Shown piece by piece: positions 7,090-16,700 of a stretch of DNA of 34,725 nucleotides (within the stretch, counting starts at the first letter, position 1; each line of letters opens with the position of its first letter). A program made the position numbers and the translations under genes. Origin of the DNA: JAAYZQ01 sp034428935 (lineage in GTDB: Bacteria > Chloroflexota > Anaerolineae > JAAYZQ01); NCBI GenBank assembly GCA_034428935.1, contig DAOUHB010000236.1, forward strand, positions 1 through 34,725, written 5' to 3'. The notes beneath the pieces are model-generated. The model searched no databases. It was given only the letters and a program-made list of their open reading frames with translations, and was not told where the DNA came from.

Positions 7090-8370
7090 ATGACCATCAA
7101 AGCGTACAAGAACAAAATCCTGCCCGCCCGCGCCCGGGCCGAGGTGCGCAACGCCTGGCTGCGCCGCCGCCTCGACGAGCTGCTGCCCGAGCTGATGGCC
7201 CGCGCCGGCCTCGACCTGTGGGTCGTCGTCGCCCGGGAGTACAACGAGGACCCCGTCCTCATGTCCCTGCTGCCCGAGCCGTCCATGACGGCCCGGCGGC
7301 GCACCATCCTTTTCTTTGCCCGGCGCGCCGACGGCTCGGTGGAGCGCCTGGCCCTCGACCGCTACGGCTATGGCGACCTCTACCCCGCCGCCTGGGACCC
7401 CGGGGCCGAGGAGCAGCTCGCCTGCCTGGCCCGCCTGGTCCGCGAGCGGGATCCCGCGACCATCGGGCTCAACGTCTCGCGGGAATTTGCCCTGGCCGAT
7501 GGCCTGTCGCACGCCGAGTACGAGGCCATCGCCGCCGCCCTGGGCGACGCATATGTGGCCCGCATCCGGGGCGCCGAAGCGCTGGCCCTGGGCTGGCTCG
7601 AGCGGCGCAGCGACGACGAGCTGACCGTCTACCCCGGCATCGTCGAGATGGGCCACGCCCTCATCGCCGAGGCATATTCCGGCCACACCATCCAGCCGGG
7701 CATCACCACCACCGACGACCTGGTGTGGTGGTTCAGGCAAACGATGCTGGAAATGGGCGTGGAGGCCTGGTTCCAGCCCACCGTAGATCTACAGGCCCAT
7801 GGCGAGCCCTTCGTGCCCATCGGCCAGAAGGACGAGGGGCGCCGCAAGGTGATCCTGCCCGGTGATCTGCTCCACTGCGACGTGGGGTTCTACTACCTGG
7901 GGTTGGCCACCGACCAGCAGCAACTGGCCTACGTGCTCCGGCCCGGCGAGGACGACGCGCCGCCGGGCCTGCGGGCCGGGCTGGCCCTGGGGAACCGCCT
8001 GCAAGAGATCCACCTGGAGGCCATGGAGGTGGGACGCACGGGCAACGAGGTGCTGCGGGCCGCGTTGGAGCGGGCCGGGGACGAAGGACTGGAGCCCATG
8101 ATCTACACCCATGCCCTGGGCACCCACGGCCACGGCGCCGGGCCGACCATCGGCCTGTGGGACCGGCAGGAAGGCGTGCCCGGCCGCGGCGATTATCCCC
8201 TCTGGCCCGACACCTGCTACGCCATCGAGCTCAACGTCCGCGCCCCCGTGCCCGAATGGGACGGCCAGGTGGTGATGTTTGCCCTCGAAGAGGACGCCGT
8301 CCTCGCGCGCGGCCAGGTGCGCTGGCTCGCCGGCCGCCAGGCCCAACTGCACCTCGTCGGCCCCGGTTAA
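7090..8370 (+). CDS. M24-family metallopeptidase (Xaa-Pro aminopeptidase-like)
   Basis: This 426-residue 'pita-bread' metallopeptidase has a creatinase-like N-terminal domain (about 20-170) and a C-terminal M24 domain. All five expected metal ligands are visible: Asp264 (LLHCDVGFYY), Asp275 (LATDQQ), a His in THALGTHGHGAG (341-352), Glu380 (YAIELNV) and Glu400 (FALEED). It is thus likely to be an active dinuclear-metal enzyme that removes N-terminal residues next to proline, although the family also holds other hydrolases. No signal peptide is seen, so it should be cytoplasmic. The ATG follows a GGGAGGGG ribosome binding site. It is a single-gene transcript with its own promoter and faces a secreted protease across a terminator. 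Confidence 0.88.
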   Translation: MTIKAYKNKILPARARAEVRNAWLRRRLDELLPELMARAGLDLWVVVAREYNEDPVLMSLLPEPSMTARRRTILFFARRADGSVERLALDRYGYGDLYPAAWDPGAEEQLACLARLVRERDPATIGLNVSREFALADGLSHAEYEAIAAALGDAYVARIRGAEALALGWLERRSDDELTVYPGIVEMGHALIAEAYSGHTIQPGITTTDDLVWWFRQTMLEMGVEAWFQPTVDLQAHGEPFVPIGQKDEGRRKVILPGDLLHCDVGFYYLGLATDQQQLAYVLRPGEDDAPPGLRAGLALGNRLQEIHLEAMEVGRTGNEVLRAALERAGDEGLEPMIYTHALGTHGHGAGPTIGLWDRQEGVPGRGDYPLWPDTCYAIELNVRAPVPEWDGQVVMFALEEDAVLARGQVRWLAGRQAQLHLVGPG

Positions 8371-8377
8371 AAGAAAA

Positions 8378-8407
8378 TGGGGCGCACCTTCCGTTCGGTG
8401 CGCCCCA
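8378..8407 (-). terminator. Intrinsic terminator of the secreted protease gene
   Basis: TGGGGCGCACC (8378-8388) pairs perfectly over 11 bp with 8397-8407 around an 8-nt loop. Read on the minus strand the hairpin is followed by TTTTCTTTT, so it ends the protease transcript. It may also block read-through from the peptidase gene, whose stop is 7 nt away. Confidence 0.85.
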
Positions 8408-8435
8408 CCTGCACTCGTCGGTGCTCCTGGATACC

Positions 8436-9287
8436 CTAGTCCAGGAAGCCCTCGATCCACGCCAGCACGTCGGGAATGTCGACGCGGCTGGAATAGCCCA
8501 CGCCTGCGCAGTTAACGTTGGTGACGTACGAGTTAACGGCCAGCACGGTGTCCGTGCCGCCCAGCAGGTCAGGACCGCCCGAGTCGCCAAAGCAGGTTCC
8601 GCCCGTTCCGCCGCCGGGGTTCATCGACAGCCGCACGAACTCGTCACTGTGCACAAAGTTACCCGACACCAGCTCGCTCGGAGCGTAGAGCCGGACGCGG
8701 AGCCCGGTCCAGCGGAAACGAGGAGGCGGCTGCGGAAGCTGGTTCCCGGGGATCTGGGCCTGCTCCTGCACGCCATAGCCCACCACGTCGACGGTGGTCT
8801 TGTTCGGCAACGTGTCGACCAGTCCCGCAGCCGGCAGTTCGGCATACTCGCCGACCACCCCTGCCGGCACCGGCTCGCTCAGGACGACAATGCCCACGTC
8901 GCGCAGGGCAAAGCCGGGCAGGCCATTGCCGCAGCCGATGCAGAAACCGGGGTTCGTGAACGCCACGCCCTCGTACGATGTCGCGCCGCCAAATGGATAC
9001 TCCGTGTTCGACTGAACGTCCTCGTCGAACCAGGCTCGCGCCGCCACCGCTCCATCGGTACAGTGCCCTGCCGTCAGGACGACGTCGGGCGCGATCAGGG
9101 CGCCGCTGCAGCGCCAGGCCGGTCCAATGCTCCCGTCCGGAAACACGCTGTCAAACACCAGGAGACCTACGTAGGGATGGTTGTCTCCATCCGGCTGGCC
9201 GTTGGTGATGGCCGCGGCAATGCCCGCCGTTCCCAGCAGCAAGACCAATGTGGCAAGGGTCCAAACCAACGTTTTCTTGGCAATCAT
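8436..9287 (-). CDS. Secreted trypsin-like (S1) serine protease
   Basis: This 283-residue protein starts with a clear signal peptide (MIAKKTLVWTLATLVLLLGT, cleavage near AAA/ITNG around residue 26). The mature part is a chymotrypsin-fold protease. The catalytic triad is His75 in LTAGHC, Asp130 in ALRDVGIVVL and Ser236 in GDSGGP. Several Cys residues, including the pair around His75 (Cys60, Cys76), suggest disulfides. The mature N terminus resembles the IVGG end of trypsins, so little or no propeptide is expected. AGGAGG lies 10 nt before the ATG. The substrate is unknown; a role in extracellular protein degradation or defence is an inference. Confidence 0.9.
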   Translation of the reverse strand: MIAKKTLVWTLATLVLLLGTAGIAAAITNGQPDGDNHPYVGLLVFDSVFPDGSIGPAWRCSGALIAPDVVLTAGHCTDGAVAARAWFDEDVQSNTEYPFGGATSYEGVAFTNPGFCIGCGNGLPGFALRDVGIVVLSEPVPAGVVGEYAELPAAGLVDTLPNKTTVDVVGYGVQEQAQIPGNQLPQPPPRFRWTGLRVRLYAPSELVSGNFVHSDEFVRLSMNPGGGTGGTCFGDSGGPDLLGGTDTVLAVNSYVTNVNCAGVGYSSRVDIPDVLAWIEGFLD

Positions 9288-9403
9288 CGTTGTGATCCCT
9301 CCTAATGCAAGGTTATGTCGTGCTCAATCCAATCGTCCCGATCGTCTGCCCAACACTTGAGACGTGCGCGATAAGCACTCCCTCCTTTCCTTCAAAGCCA
9401 GCC

Positions 9404-9493
9404 GCCCCCCCTTCCCGTGTCCACTTGCGCCCCCTGGCGCTGCCCCGGGCAAGTGTGCGCGCAGTGCAGGTGGGGAAGGGGGCCGGGGGGTCA
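9404..9493. repeat. GC-rich intergenic palindromic repeat, copy 2 (with an inserted inner hairpin)
   Basis: Outer arms CCCCCCCTTCCC (from 9404) and GGGGAAGGGGG (9472-9482) flank about 55 nt holding a second inverted repeat, CACTTGC (9422-9428) with GCAAGTG (9449-9455). The right side (GGGGAAGGGGGCCGGGGGG) matches copy 3 at 23451-23492. Its edge contains the TGA stop of the FHA-lipase gene, so the repeat forms the end of that operon and might act as its terminator. The remaining part of 9288-9403 shows no gene and no convincing promoter. Confidence 0.6.
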
Positions 9494-11182
9494 GGTCCCC
9501 CGCGCCAGCTCCAGCTTGAGCCTCATCTTTACGTCATTGTCCGTAAACAGCGCGCCGTGATATTGCTGCACGGGGTGGATGTCGGACCCGGGCAGCACGG
9601 CGCTCGTCACCAGGATGCCGCTGTCGCCGTTGGGCTCGCTCTTGTAGACGACGTCGCTGAAGGTGCCGTTGGTGCGCCTCACCGTGAGCCCCGACAGCGT
9701 CTTGATCCCGTAGCCAAAGATCGAGAGGGTGGGCACGCTGGAGGTCGTGCCCAGCTCGCGCCGGAACTCGCGGGCAGCCCGCAGCAGCGGCAGGTGCTCC
9801 TCCGCCACCCAGCCCTCGTCCTCCAGGAAGTTGATGGCCTTGCCGTTCTGATCCACCCCACAGGCGTACGTGGGCACGATCTGGTAGCATGACGGAAAGG
9901 TCATGAGCACCCGGCGCAGCCTCTCGCCCAGGAGCCCGAAGGGCAGCACCGACGGAGAAACGAGCAGGCTGACGAGGCCCTTGACCGTCCCCAGGTGCGG
10001 CCCGCCCATCAGGATCGCCCGATCCACGCGGCTCCTGCCCCCCAGGCGCTCGACGTAGTAGCGGGTGACGAGGGTGCCGAGGCTGTGGCTCATGATCGTC
10101 ACCGGCCGCGAGGTGGGCAGCCCGTCGATGGTCTGCGCCAGCTCCCGCGCCGACTGGCGCACGTCCTGCCGCCAGTCGTAGGGAAACTCGAAATAGTCCA
10201 CCCCCCGCCGGTAGCCCAGCTCTTCCACCAGGTAGTCGCCCAGGCGGTTGTATTGGTCCTGCTTGATGAGGTTGGGGACGATGACCAGCTCGTCGACGAT
10301 GGCCCGCGATTCAAAGGCCCCGCCTGGATAGCGGAACTGGTCCGGGTTGGTCAAAAAGCTCTTGACGCTGGGCCAGACGCGCTCGTTGCCCGCCCACAGG
10401 TCCGAGCCCATCAGGCCGGGAACGAACACCACCGGCCGGCGGGTGGACATGCGGGCAAAGGTGGCCTCGGCCATGGTCAGCGCTTCGGCGGCGTGGCCGC
10501 CCTTGAACACGATCTGCGCCCGCCCGATGCGAAAGGCATCGCCGTCCTGCAGCAGGCGCTCGTCCACCGCCTCGCCGCGCAGCCAGGTGCCGTTGGTGCT
10601 GCCCAGGTCGCGCAGCAGCCAGGCCCCGCCCCGTCGCACCACCTCGGCGTGCTGCCGCGAGACGTTGCCCTGGTCGACCGCGACGTCGTTCTCCTCCGTG
10701 CGGCCGATGGTCACCCGCTCCACGCCGTGGAGGGGCACCTCGGTGGCCTGCTCCCGGTCAAACACCACCAGCCGGGGCAGGTTCGTCTCGTTGATGGCCA
10801 TGGGCAAAATCTCGCGGTCCATGGTCCGCGCCAGGTCCGACTCCGAGTCCAGCCGCGTAAGCTCCAGGTCGTCGGCAAAGGCGGTCTCGGCCTCGAAGCG
10901 GAGCTGGCTGCTGCCCACGCCCACCACGTCGCCGGGCTTCAGGGCCGCCCGCTGCACGGGCTTGCCGTTGAGGCGCGTGCCGTTGGCCGACCCCAGGTCC
11001 ACGATCTCGCATCCCCCGGCGCCGCACTCCAGGCGGGCGTGCTCCCGCGAAGCGCGCGCGTCGCCCAGGACGAGGTCGTTGCTCAACGCCCGCCCCAGGG
11101 TGATGCTGGCCTTGCTCAGCCCAAACTCGCGTCCCGGCCCCTCCTGCTCCACGAGGACCAGCTTGCCATAGCTCGGTTGCAT
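9491..11182 (-). CDS. FHA-FHA-lecithin:cholesterol acyltransferase-like fusion protein
   Basis: This 563-residue protein has no signal peptide. Residues about 28-85 form FHA domain 1 (ITLGRALSNDLVLG, ASREHARLE, LGSANGTRLNG) and about 157-215 form FHA domain 2 (VTIGRTEENDVAVD, VSRQHAEV, LGSTNGTWLRG). From about 249 there is an alpha/beta hydrolase of the LCAT type: oxyanion-side VVFVPGLMGS, the FPYDWRQDVR block, nucleophile Ser367 in MSHSLG, Asp520 in PNGDSG and His542 in YHGALFTDND. The likely reaction is lipid deacylation or acyl transfer. FHA domains bind phosphothreonine and the neighbouring gene is a Ser/Thr kinase, so recruitment or control by phosphorylation is likely. It is the last gene of the operon, 5 nt after the kinase stop. 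I know of no described protein with this domain order. Confidence 0.88.
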   Translation of the reverse strand: MQPSYGKLVLVEQEGPGREFGLSKASITLGRALSNDLVLGDARASREHARLECGAGGCEIVDLGSANGTRLNGKPVQRAALKPGDVVGVGSSQLRFEAETAFADDLELTRLDSESDLARTMDREILPMAINETNLPRLVVFDREQATEVPLHGVERVTIGRTEENDVAVDQGNVSRQHAEVVRRGGAWLLRDLGSTNGTWLRGEAVDERLLQDGDAFRIGRAQIVFKGGHAAEALTMAEATFARMSTRRPVVFVPGLMGSDLWAGNERVWPSVKSFLTNPDQFRYPGGAFESRAIVDELVIVPNLIKQDQYNRLGDYLVEELGYRRGVDYFEFPYDWRQDVRQSARELAQTIDGLPTSRPVTIMSHSLGTLVTRYYVERLGGRSRVDRAILMGGPHLGTVKGLVSLLVSPSVLPFGLLGERLRRVLMTFPSCYQIVPTYACGVDQNGKAINFLEDEGWVAEEHLPLLRAAREFRRELGTTSSVPTLSIFGYGIKTLSGLTVRRTNGTFSDVVYKSEPNGDSGILVTSAVLPGSDIHPVQQYHGALFTDNDVKMRLKLELARGT

Positions 11183-11187
11183 GGGCC

Positions 11188-13734
11188 CTACCCCTCACCC
11201 GCGACGTCGGGCAGGTCGAAGCAGTTGCCGCTCCGGGGGATGACCGTGTGGTCCGGCACGGCGACCACGGCGCACAGGCGCGTGGCCTCGGCGGGCCGCT
11301 CCGCCGCCGCCAGGCCGCCAAAGGGCGAAGGGCCGCCGTGGGCGCGGCGGTTGGCCTCGCCGCCGATGCCCACGTCCTCCTCCGAGAAGGTATCCCAGAA
11401 AAAGTGGATGTGGGTGCCCGGATAGGCAGGCTCAAAGTGCTCCACGGCAAAGTCGACGGCGTACTGGCCCTGCTCGTCGAGGCTGATGCCCGTGATGCGC
11501 ACCCGGGGCACGTCGGGCAGGGGATAGCAGTTGCCGCTGTCGGGGATCACTGTGTGGTTCGGGTTGGCCACGACGACGCACAGGTCCGTGGCGGTGGGCG
11601 GCCGCTCGTCGGCCCGGAAGCCGGCAAAGGGCTCCAGGCTGCCGTGGGATAGGCGGTTGGCCTCGCCGCCGATGCCCACGTCCTGGGGCGAGAAGGTGTT
11701 CCAGAAAAAGTGCATGTGGGTGCCGCCCGGGTAGGCCGGCTCAAAGTTGATCACCGTAAAGACCGCGCTGTAGCGGCCCTTTTCGTCGACACCGATGCCT
11801 TCGATGGCCGCCATGGGCCTGGCCGCCGGATCGAACTCCTCGGGCGCCTCCACCAGGGGCAGGCGGCTGATGTCGCCCGTGACGTTGGTCCCGACGGTGG
11901 GCAGCCAGCAGGTTGCCCCCAGGTCCCCGGGCGTCACCACGTTCCACCACAGCTCGTTGGGAGCCAGGCCCAGGACGAGGGTCGGCTCGCCCGCGGGCAG
12001 CTCGGCGGCCACGGGATGCTCGTCGCCCGGGCCCACCCGGCACTGCAGGGCCTGTTCCGCCGAGACGGTGACGACGTCGGGCAGGGGCGCGCAATTGGCC
12101 GTGCCGGCCACCGGCGTGTGGTCGGGGTTGTTCACCTGCGCGCACAGCCGGCCGGCGTTCGCGGGCCGGTCCTGGGCCGTGTACCCGGTAAAGGGTGAGG
12201 GGCCATAGTACCGCAGCCAGGGGCCGCTCGCCGGCGCCCCGGCCTCCTCGGGAGGCACGTTGTCAAAGAAAAAGTGCAGGTGCCGGTCGGTCATGGTCTC
12301 GGGCAGGCCCTCCGTATCGTAGGCCACCACGTAGCGCCCCTCCTCGTCCAGGGTCACGTCGGCGATGGTGATCGAGGGGGCCGCGGCTTCTTCCGCGGGG
12401 TCGCCGTTCTCTCCGGCCACGGTCCCGGTGGCCAAAGCCGCCGGCTGGTCCTGGGCCGTCGCCTCGGCCGTGGCGGTTGCTTCTGCGGCGGCCAGCGCTC
12501 CATCGGCGTCGCCCCCGTCCCACGGCCGGTTCATCACCAGATAGCCCAGGCCCAAAAGGAGGGCCAGCAAAACCACGGCGCCGCCGGCCCACAGCCCGCG
12601 GCCGGCCAGCCGGCGCGGCTGGCCGGTGGGAGGTGGAACGGACGGCGGCGGAGCAGGCGGATAGGCCTCGCCCATGGTGGCCGGACCGCCGGCCGTTGCG
12701 GGCACCTCGCCCTGGACCGGCGCCTGGCGCGCCGGCGGCGTCCTCCTCGCGCGCAGCGGGATGGCCGGCGCCTCCTGTGGCCGGGGCCGGGGCGCGGTGT
12801 CGGGCAGGGTCTCCTCGTCGCCAGGGGGCTGGTCCGCGCGCGCCTCGATCTCGGTGGGCAGTGCGTGCAACAGCGGCACGCCCGTCTCCAGGTGGTCCCG
12901 CAGGTTCCGCAGGGCCCGGCCCAGATCTTCCATGGAGGCAAAGCGCTCCTCCCGATCTTTGGCCAGTGCCTGCCGCACGATGTCCATCAGGGGGTCCGGC
13001 ACGTCGGGCCGTACCTCCCGCAGCTCGGGCACGGGGTCCTGGAGGTGCATCATGAGCAGCGTCATGGCCGAGTTGGCGTCAAAGGGCGGCCGGCCGCTGA
13101 CCATCTCGTAGAGGGTGACCCCCAGCGAATAGATGTCAGAGCGGGGGTCGGGCACCTCGCCGCGGATCAGCTCCGGGGGCATGTAGAGGGCCGTGCCGAC
13201 CACTGCGCCGGTCACCGTGTGCTCCGAGCTGCCGGTGATCTTGACGATGCCAAAGTCCATGAGAATGGCCTCGTCGTGGACGCTGAGCATGATGTTGGCC
13301 GGCTTGATGTCGCGGTGGATCATGCCCCGCCGGTGGGCATAGCCCGCAGCCTCGGCGATGTCGCCGGTGTAGCGCAGGGCATCGGCCACGGGCATCGACC
13401 TGCCCCCCTCGTTCAGCCGCCGCAGGTGATCCTGCAACGTCTCGCCGGGCACGAACTCTTGCACCATGTAGTACAGGTCGTCGTCGTTCGAGAAGTCGTA
13501 CACCTGCACGATGTTGCTGTGGCGCAGGGCGGCCACGGCCGTGGCCTCACTCTCGAACCGCGAGCGGAACCGGGCGTCGCCGGCCAGGTGGCTGTGAATG
13601 ACCTTGACCGCCACCATGCGCTTCAGATTTGGGTCAAAGGCCTTGTACACGGCCGACATGCCACCTTGCCCGAGCAGTTCCTCGACCTTGTAGCGGCCGT
13701 TCAGGGTCTGTCCGATCAAACCGGATCGTTCCAT
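11188..13734 (-). CDS. Membrane Ser/Thr protein kinase with triplicated outer Cys repeats and an SH3b-like domain
   Basis: This 848-residue PASTA-less Hanks-type kinase has a catalytic domain at about 14-285: G-loop GQGGMSAVY, Lys44 (VAVKV), HRDIKPAN (140-147, Asp142), DFG (160-162) and MPPE in place of APE. A Pro-rich linker (about 300-375) leads to one membrane span (381-400). Outside the membrane are an Ala/Thr linker, repeat 1 (about 454-554), an SH3b-like domain (about 558-615: QCRVGPGDEHPVAAELPAGE, then WWNVV and CWLP), repeat 2 (about 641-742) and repeat 3 (about 746-844). Each repeat has DEEGRY-like, H-x-HFF(F/W) and C-x16-C elements. The outer part is probably a sensor. GGAG precedes the ATG; the exporter stop is 16 nt upstream. 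Confidence 0.93.
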   Translation of the reverse strand: MERSGLIGQTLNGRYKVEELLGQGGMSAVYKAFDPNLKRMVAVKVIHSHLAGDARFRSRFESEATAVAALRHSNIVQVYDFSNDDDLYYMVQEFVPGETLQDHLRRLNEGGRSMPVADALRYTGDIAEAAGYAHRRGMIHRDIKPANIMLSVHDEAILMDFGIVKITGSSEHTVTGAVVGTALYMPPELIRGEVPDPRSDIYSLGVTLYEMVSGRPPFDANSAMTLLMMHLQDPVPELREVRPDVPDPLMDIVRQALAKDREERFASMEDLGRALRNLRDHLETGVPLLHALPTEIEARADQPPGDEETLPDTAPRPRPQEAPAIPLRARRTPPARQAPVQGEVPATAGGPATMGEAYPPAPPPSVPPPTGQPRRLAGRGLWAGGAVVLLALLLGLGYLVMNRPWDGGDADGALAAAEATATAEATAQDQPAALATGTVAGENGDPAEEAAAPSITIADVTLDEEGRYVVAYDTEGLPETMTDRHLHFFFDNVPPEEAGAPASGPWLRYYGPSPFTGYTAQDRPANAGRLCAQVNNPDHTPVAGTANCAPLPDVVTVSAEQALQCRVGPGDEHPVAAELPAGEPTLVLGLAPNELWWNVVTPGDLGATCWLPTVGTNVTGDISRLPLVEAPEEFDPAARPMAAIEGIGVDEKGRYSAVFTVINFEPAYPGGTHMHFFWNTFSPQDVGIGGEANRLSHGSLEPFAGFRADERPPTATDLCVVVANPNHTVIPDSGNCYPLPDVPRVRITGISLDEQGQYAVDFAVEHFEPAYPGTHIHFFWDTFSEEDVGIGGEANRRAHGGPSPFGGLAAAERPAEATRLCAVVAVPDHTVIPRSGNCFDLPDVAGEG

Positions 13735-13750
13735 TGTGCGCTCCTTTCAC

Positions 13751-16700
13751 TCAGGCCTTGCGAGAGATGGCAAAGAGGATCACGAAAAACAGAGTCACGA
13801 TCATCAGCACTTGCGCTCCCCAGGCCCGCAACATTCGGGGCCAGAAAACCGCGTCGTCGTCCTTGTCGACAAAGGTCCAGCCAAAGTCATCGTAGTAACG
13901 GCTCAGCAGCCCCTCGGCCCGGCTCACAGCGCTGCTGCGGCTGATGCTCCAGTCGGCCAGGGTCCGCTGATAGCGTTCCGAGTCGGCCTTGAAAGCGTCT
14001 GCCCGCGCCTGGTAGCGCGCCATGTCGGCCCTGTAGGCGGCTTGCAGGTCGTCCACCTGCTGCTGGTAGGCCTCCAGCTCTTGCAGGTAGCGCCCCACCG
14101 CCTCCGTGTCCGAAGGGTCGGCCGGGGCCTCGGGCCGCGGCGGCGGGGCCGGCTCGGCCGGCGGATCGCCCAGGGGGGCGGGGGCCACCGGCTCGTCGGC
14201 GTCGAGGGCCGCGTCATAGTAGGCGCCCAGGCCCGGGAAATTGCACGAGTCGGGGTCGAGGGCGTTATAGCCCATGCACGGGCAGCCCCGCTCCTGCTTC
14301 TCGTCCAGGCTCAGCTCTTCCCGTTCCTCCTCGGGCAGCGCCCAGCAGGAATCGGCAGCCAGGTCGGACCCGGCGCCCGAAATGCCGACCATCGCCTCGA
14401 AGGACCAGCGCGCTGCCGTGGGCGCGCTGGCCGTCGTCGGCACGGGGATCAGCGCCCCGCCCAGCACCACCTGGGGGATGACGAACAGGATGACGATGAG
14501 GGGCGCCGCGTTGGCGTTGGGCGCGATGGCCGAGGCCAGGAGGCCGAGGATCATGCCGCCCAGCGTCGCCAGGAGCAGGGTGACGTACACCATGCCGAAC
14601 TCCAGCAGGCCGCCGGGCATGTCGAAGGACAGGTAGTGGACCACGGTATAGACGGCCGCCTGGTAGAGGGCCAGCAGCGCCGCCACCCACAGCTTGGAGC
14701 CGACGTAGGGCAGCACCTTCAGGTTGACCAGGCGCTCGCGCTTGTAGATGTCGGTCTCTTTGACAAACTCGCGCATCATGGCCAGGGCGCCGACCATGAC
14801 GGCCAGCGTGCCGGGCTGGAAGAGGGTGATGAGGGCGTTTTCCATGTTGCCGTCGACGTGGTCAAAGAGGTTGCGCCCCAGGATCAGCGACAGCAACACG
14901 TCCAGCATGGCGATGAGGGGCGCCGAGGCCAGCATCAGCAGCAGGCTGACCCGGTCGCGGATCAGGATCTTGACGTTGCGCGACGAGAGAATGGCAAACT
15001 GGCGCCGGCCCGACACCTGCCCCGCCCGGGCGGCCTTCGCGGCGCGCCGGGCGGGCTGCCTGGTGGGGGCCGCCTCCGCTTCGCGGGCCGCAGCGGCGGT
15101 CACCCCCGGCGCGTGGCCCAGGGCCGCCAGGGGCCGCACCACGTACTCGGCATAGGCCGGGCTCTGCCGGTAGCGCTCAGCCCACTCCTCGGCCCGGCCC
15201 TTGTCCGGATCGTCCAGCACGGCATAGATGTCGTCAAACTCCATGGCCCGCGTGCGCCGGTCCCGGTCCGAGCGGTAGGCGTCGAAATAGCGCAGCGCCT
15301 CTTCGGGCGGGCCAAACCAGGCCAGGTGGCCGCCCCGCGCCAGAAACAGAACCCGGTCGGCGAGCATGACGTTCTTGGTGGCGTGGGTGATGAGCACGAT
15401 GGTCCGGCCCTGGTCGGCCAGGCGGCGCATGAGCTGCATGAGGGCCGTCTCGGTGCCCGGATCGAGGCCCGAGGTGGGCTCGTCCAGGAAAAAGAGGCCG
15501 GGCCGGGTCAGCAGCTCCACGCCGATGGACACGCGCTTCTGCTGGCCGCCGCTCAGGCCGCTGATGGGCACGTCCTGGCGGTGGACGAGGTCCAGGTCCT
15601 CCATCACGTCCACCACCCGCCGGTGCCGCTCTTCGGGCGTCGTGTCGGCGGGCATGCGCAGCCGCGCGGCATAGTCCAGCGCCTGGTAGACCGTCAGCTC
15701 GACGTGGATGATGTCCTTTTGCGGCACAAAGCCGATCTCGTTGCGCACGGCGTCAAAGTGACGATAGATGTCGATGCCGTTGACCAGCACCTGCCCGTCG
15801 GTCGCCGGCCTGTAGCCGGCGATGGCGTCCACCAGCGTGGACTTGCCGCCGCCGCTCTGGCCCACCACGACGATAAACTCCCGCGGCTGAAAGACCAGCG
15901 AGATGTCCTTCAGCAGGTTCAGGTCCTTGCGCACCCACTTGTTGAGGCCCAGCGCGACCACTTGCAGGCCGTCGGTCTCGTCGACGCGGGCCAACTGGTC
16001 GTCGCCCAGGATAAAACGATAGGGGCCGATGCGCACCGTGTCGCCCGGCTTGAGCCACGCCTCGCCCTCCAGGCGCCGGTCGTTGACAAAGGTGCCGTTG
16101 GCGCTCTTCAGGTCGCGGACGCGAAAGCGCTGGCCGATGCGCTCCAGCGTGGCGTGAAAGCGCGAGACGATGGGCGCGTCGAGGACGACGTCGTTGGCCG
16201 GGTCGCGGCCGAACTCCAGGCGATCTTGGCCGCCAAAGTCGATGGTCCGCGTCAGACCCTGGCGCGCCGCCTCCGCCGGCCAGTGGTACGAGATGGTGAC
16301 CATCACCCCGGGGTCCTGGCCGCCGATGCGCAGCAGGTCGCCGTCGTGGAGCGCCACCTGCCTCTCCACCGGCGTACCGTTGTGATAGACCGGGTTCCTG
16401 GCGCCGGGCTCCAGCCGCAGAAGGTAGCCGCCCTGCCGGTCTCGCTCCAGGACGGCGTGGTGCCCCGAGACGATGGGCGACGGCACCACCAGGTCGTTGT
16501 CGGGCGCGCGCCCCAGCCGCAGGCGGTCCCCCGCCAGCGTCACGGTGCGCGCCTCGCTACCGGGGAACGAGGCCACCAGGAAGGGAGGCGGGCCGTCCTC
16601 CAGGGGCAGCCCCTCCTCCGCCAGCATCGTCGCTTCGCCGAGGGGCGCCGCCTCCAGGGCGGTGCGGGCCAGGAGGTCGAGCTGCGTCTCTTCCTCCGTG

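Noticed and set aside
9305..9892. A possible plus-strand gene starting in the gap before the FHA-acyltransferase
   Set aside because: It runs through the GC-rich repeat and then antisense to the acyltransferase; no domain is seen.
14041..14150. Possible frameshift or domain loss in the exporter's coiled-coil region
   Set aside because: The frame is continuous through the coiled coil to a last membrane span, so the region reads as a real extension.
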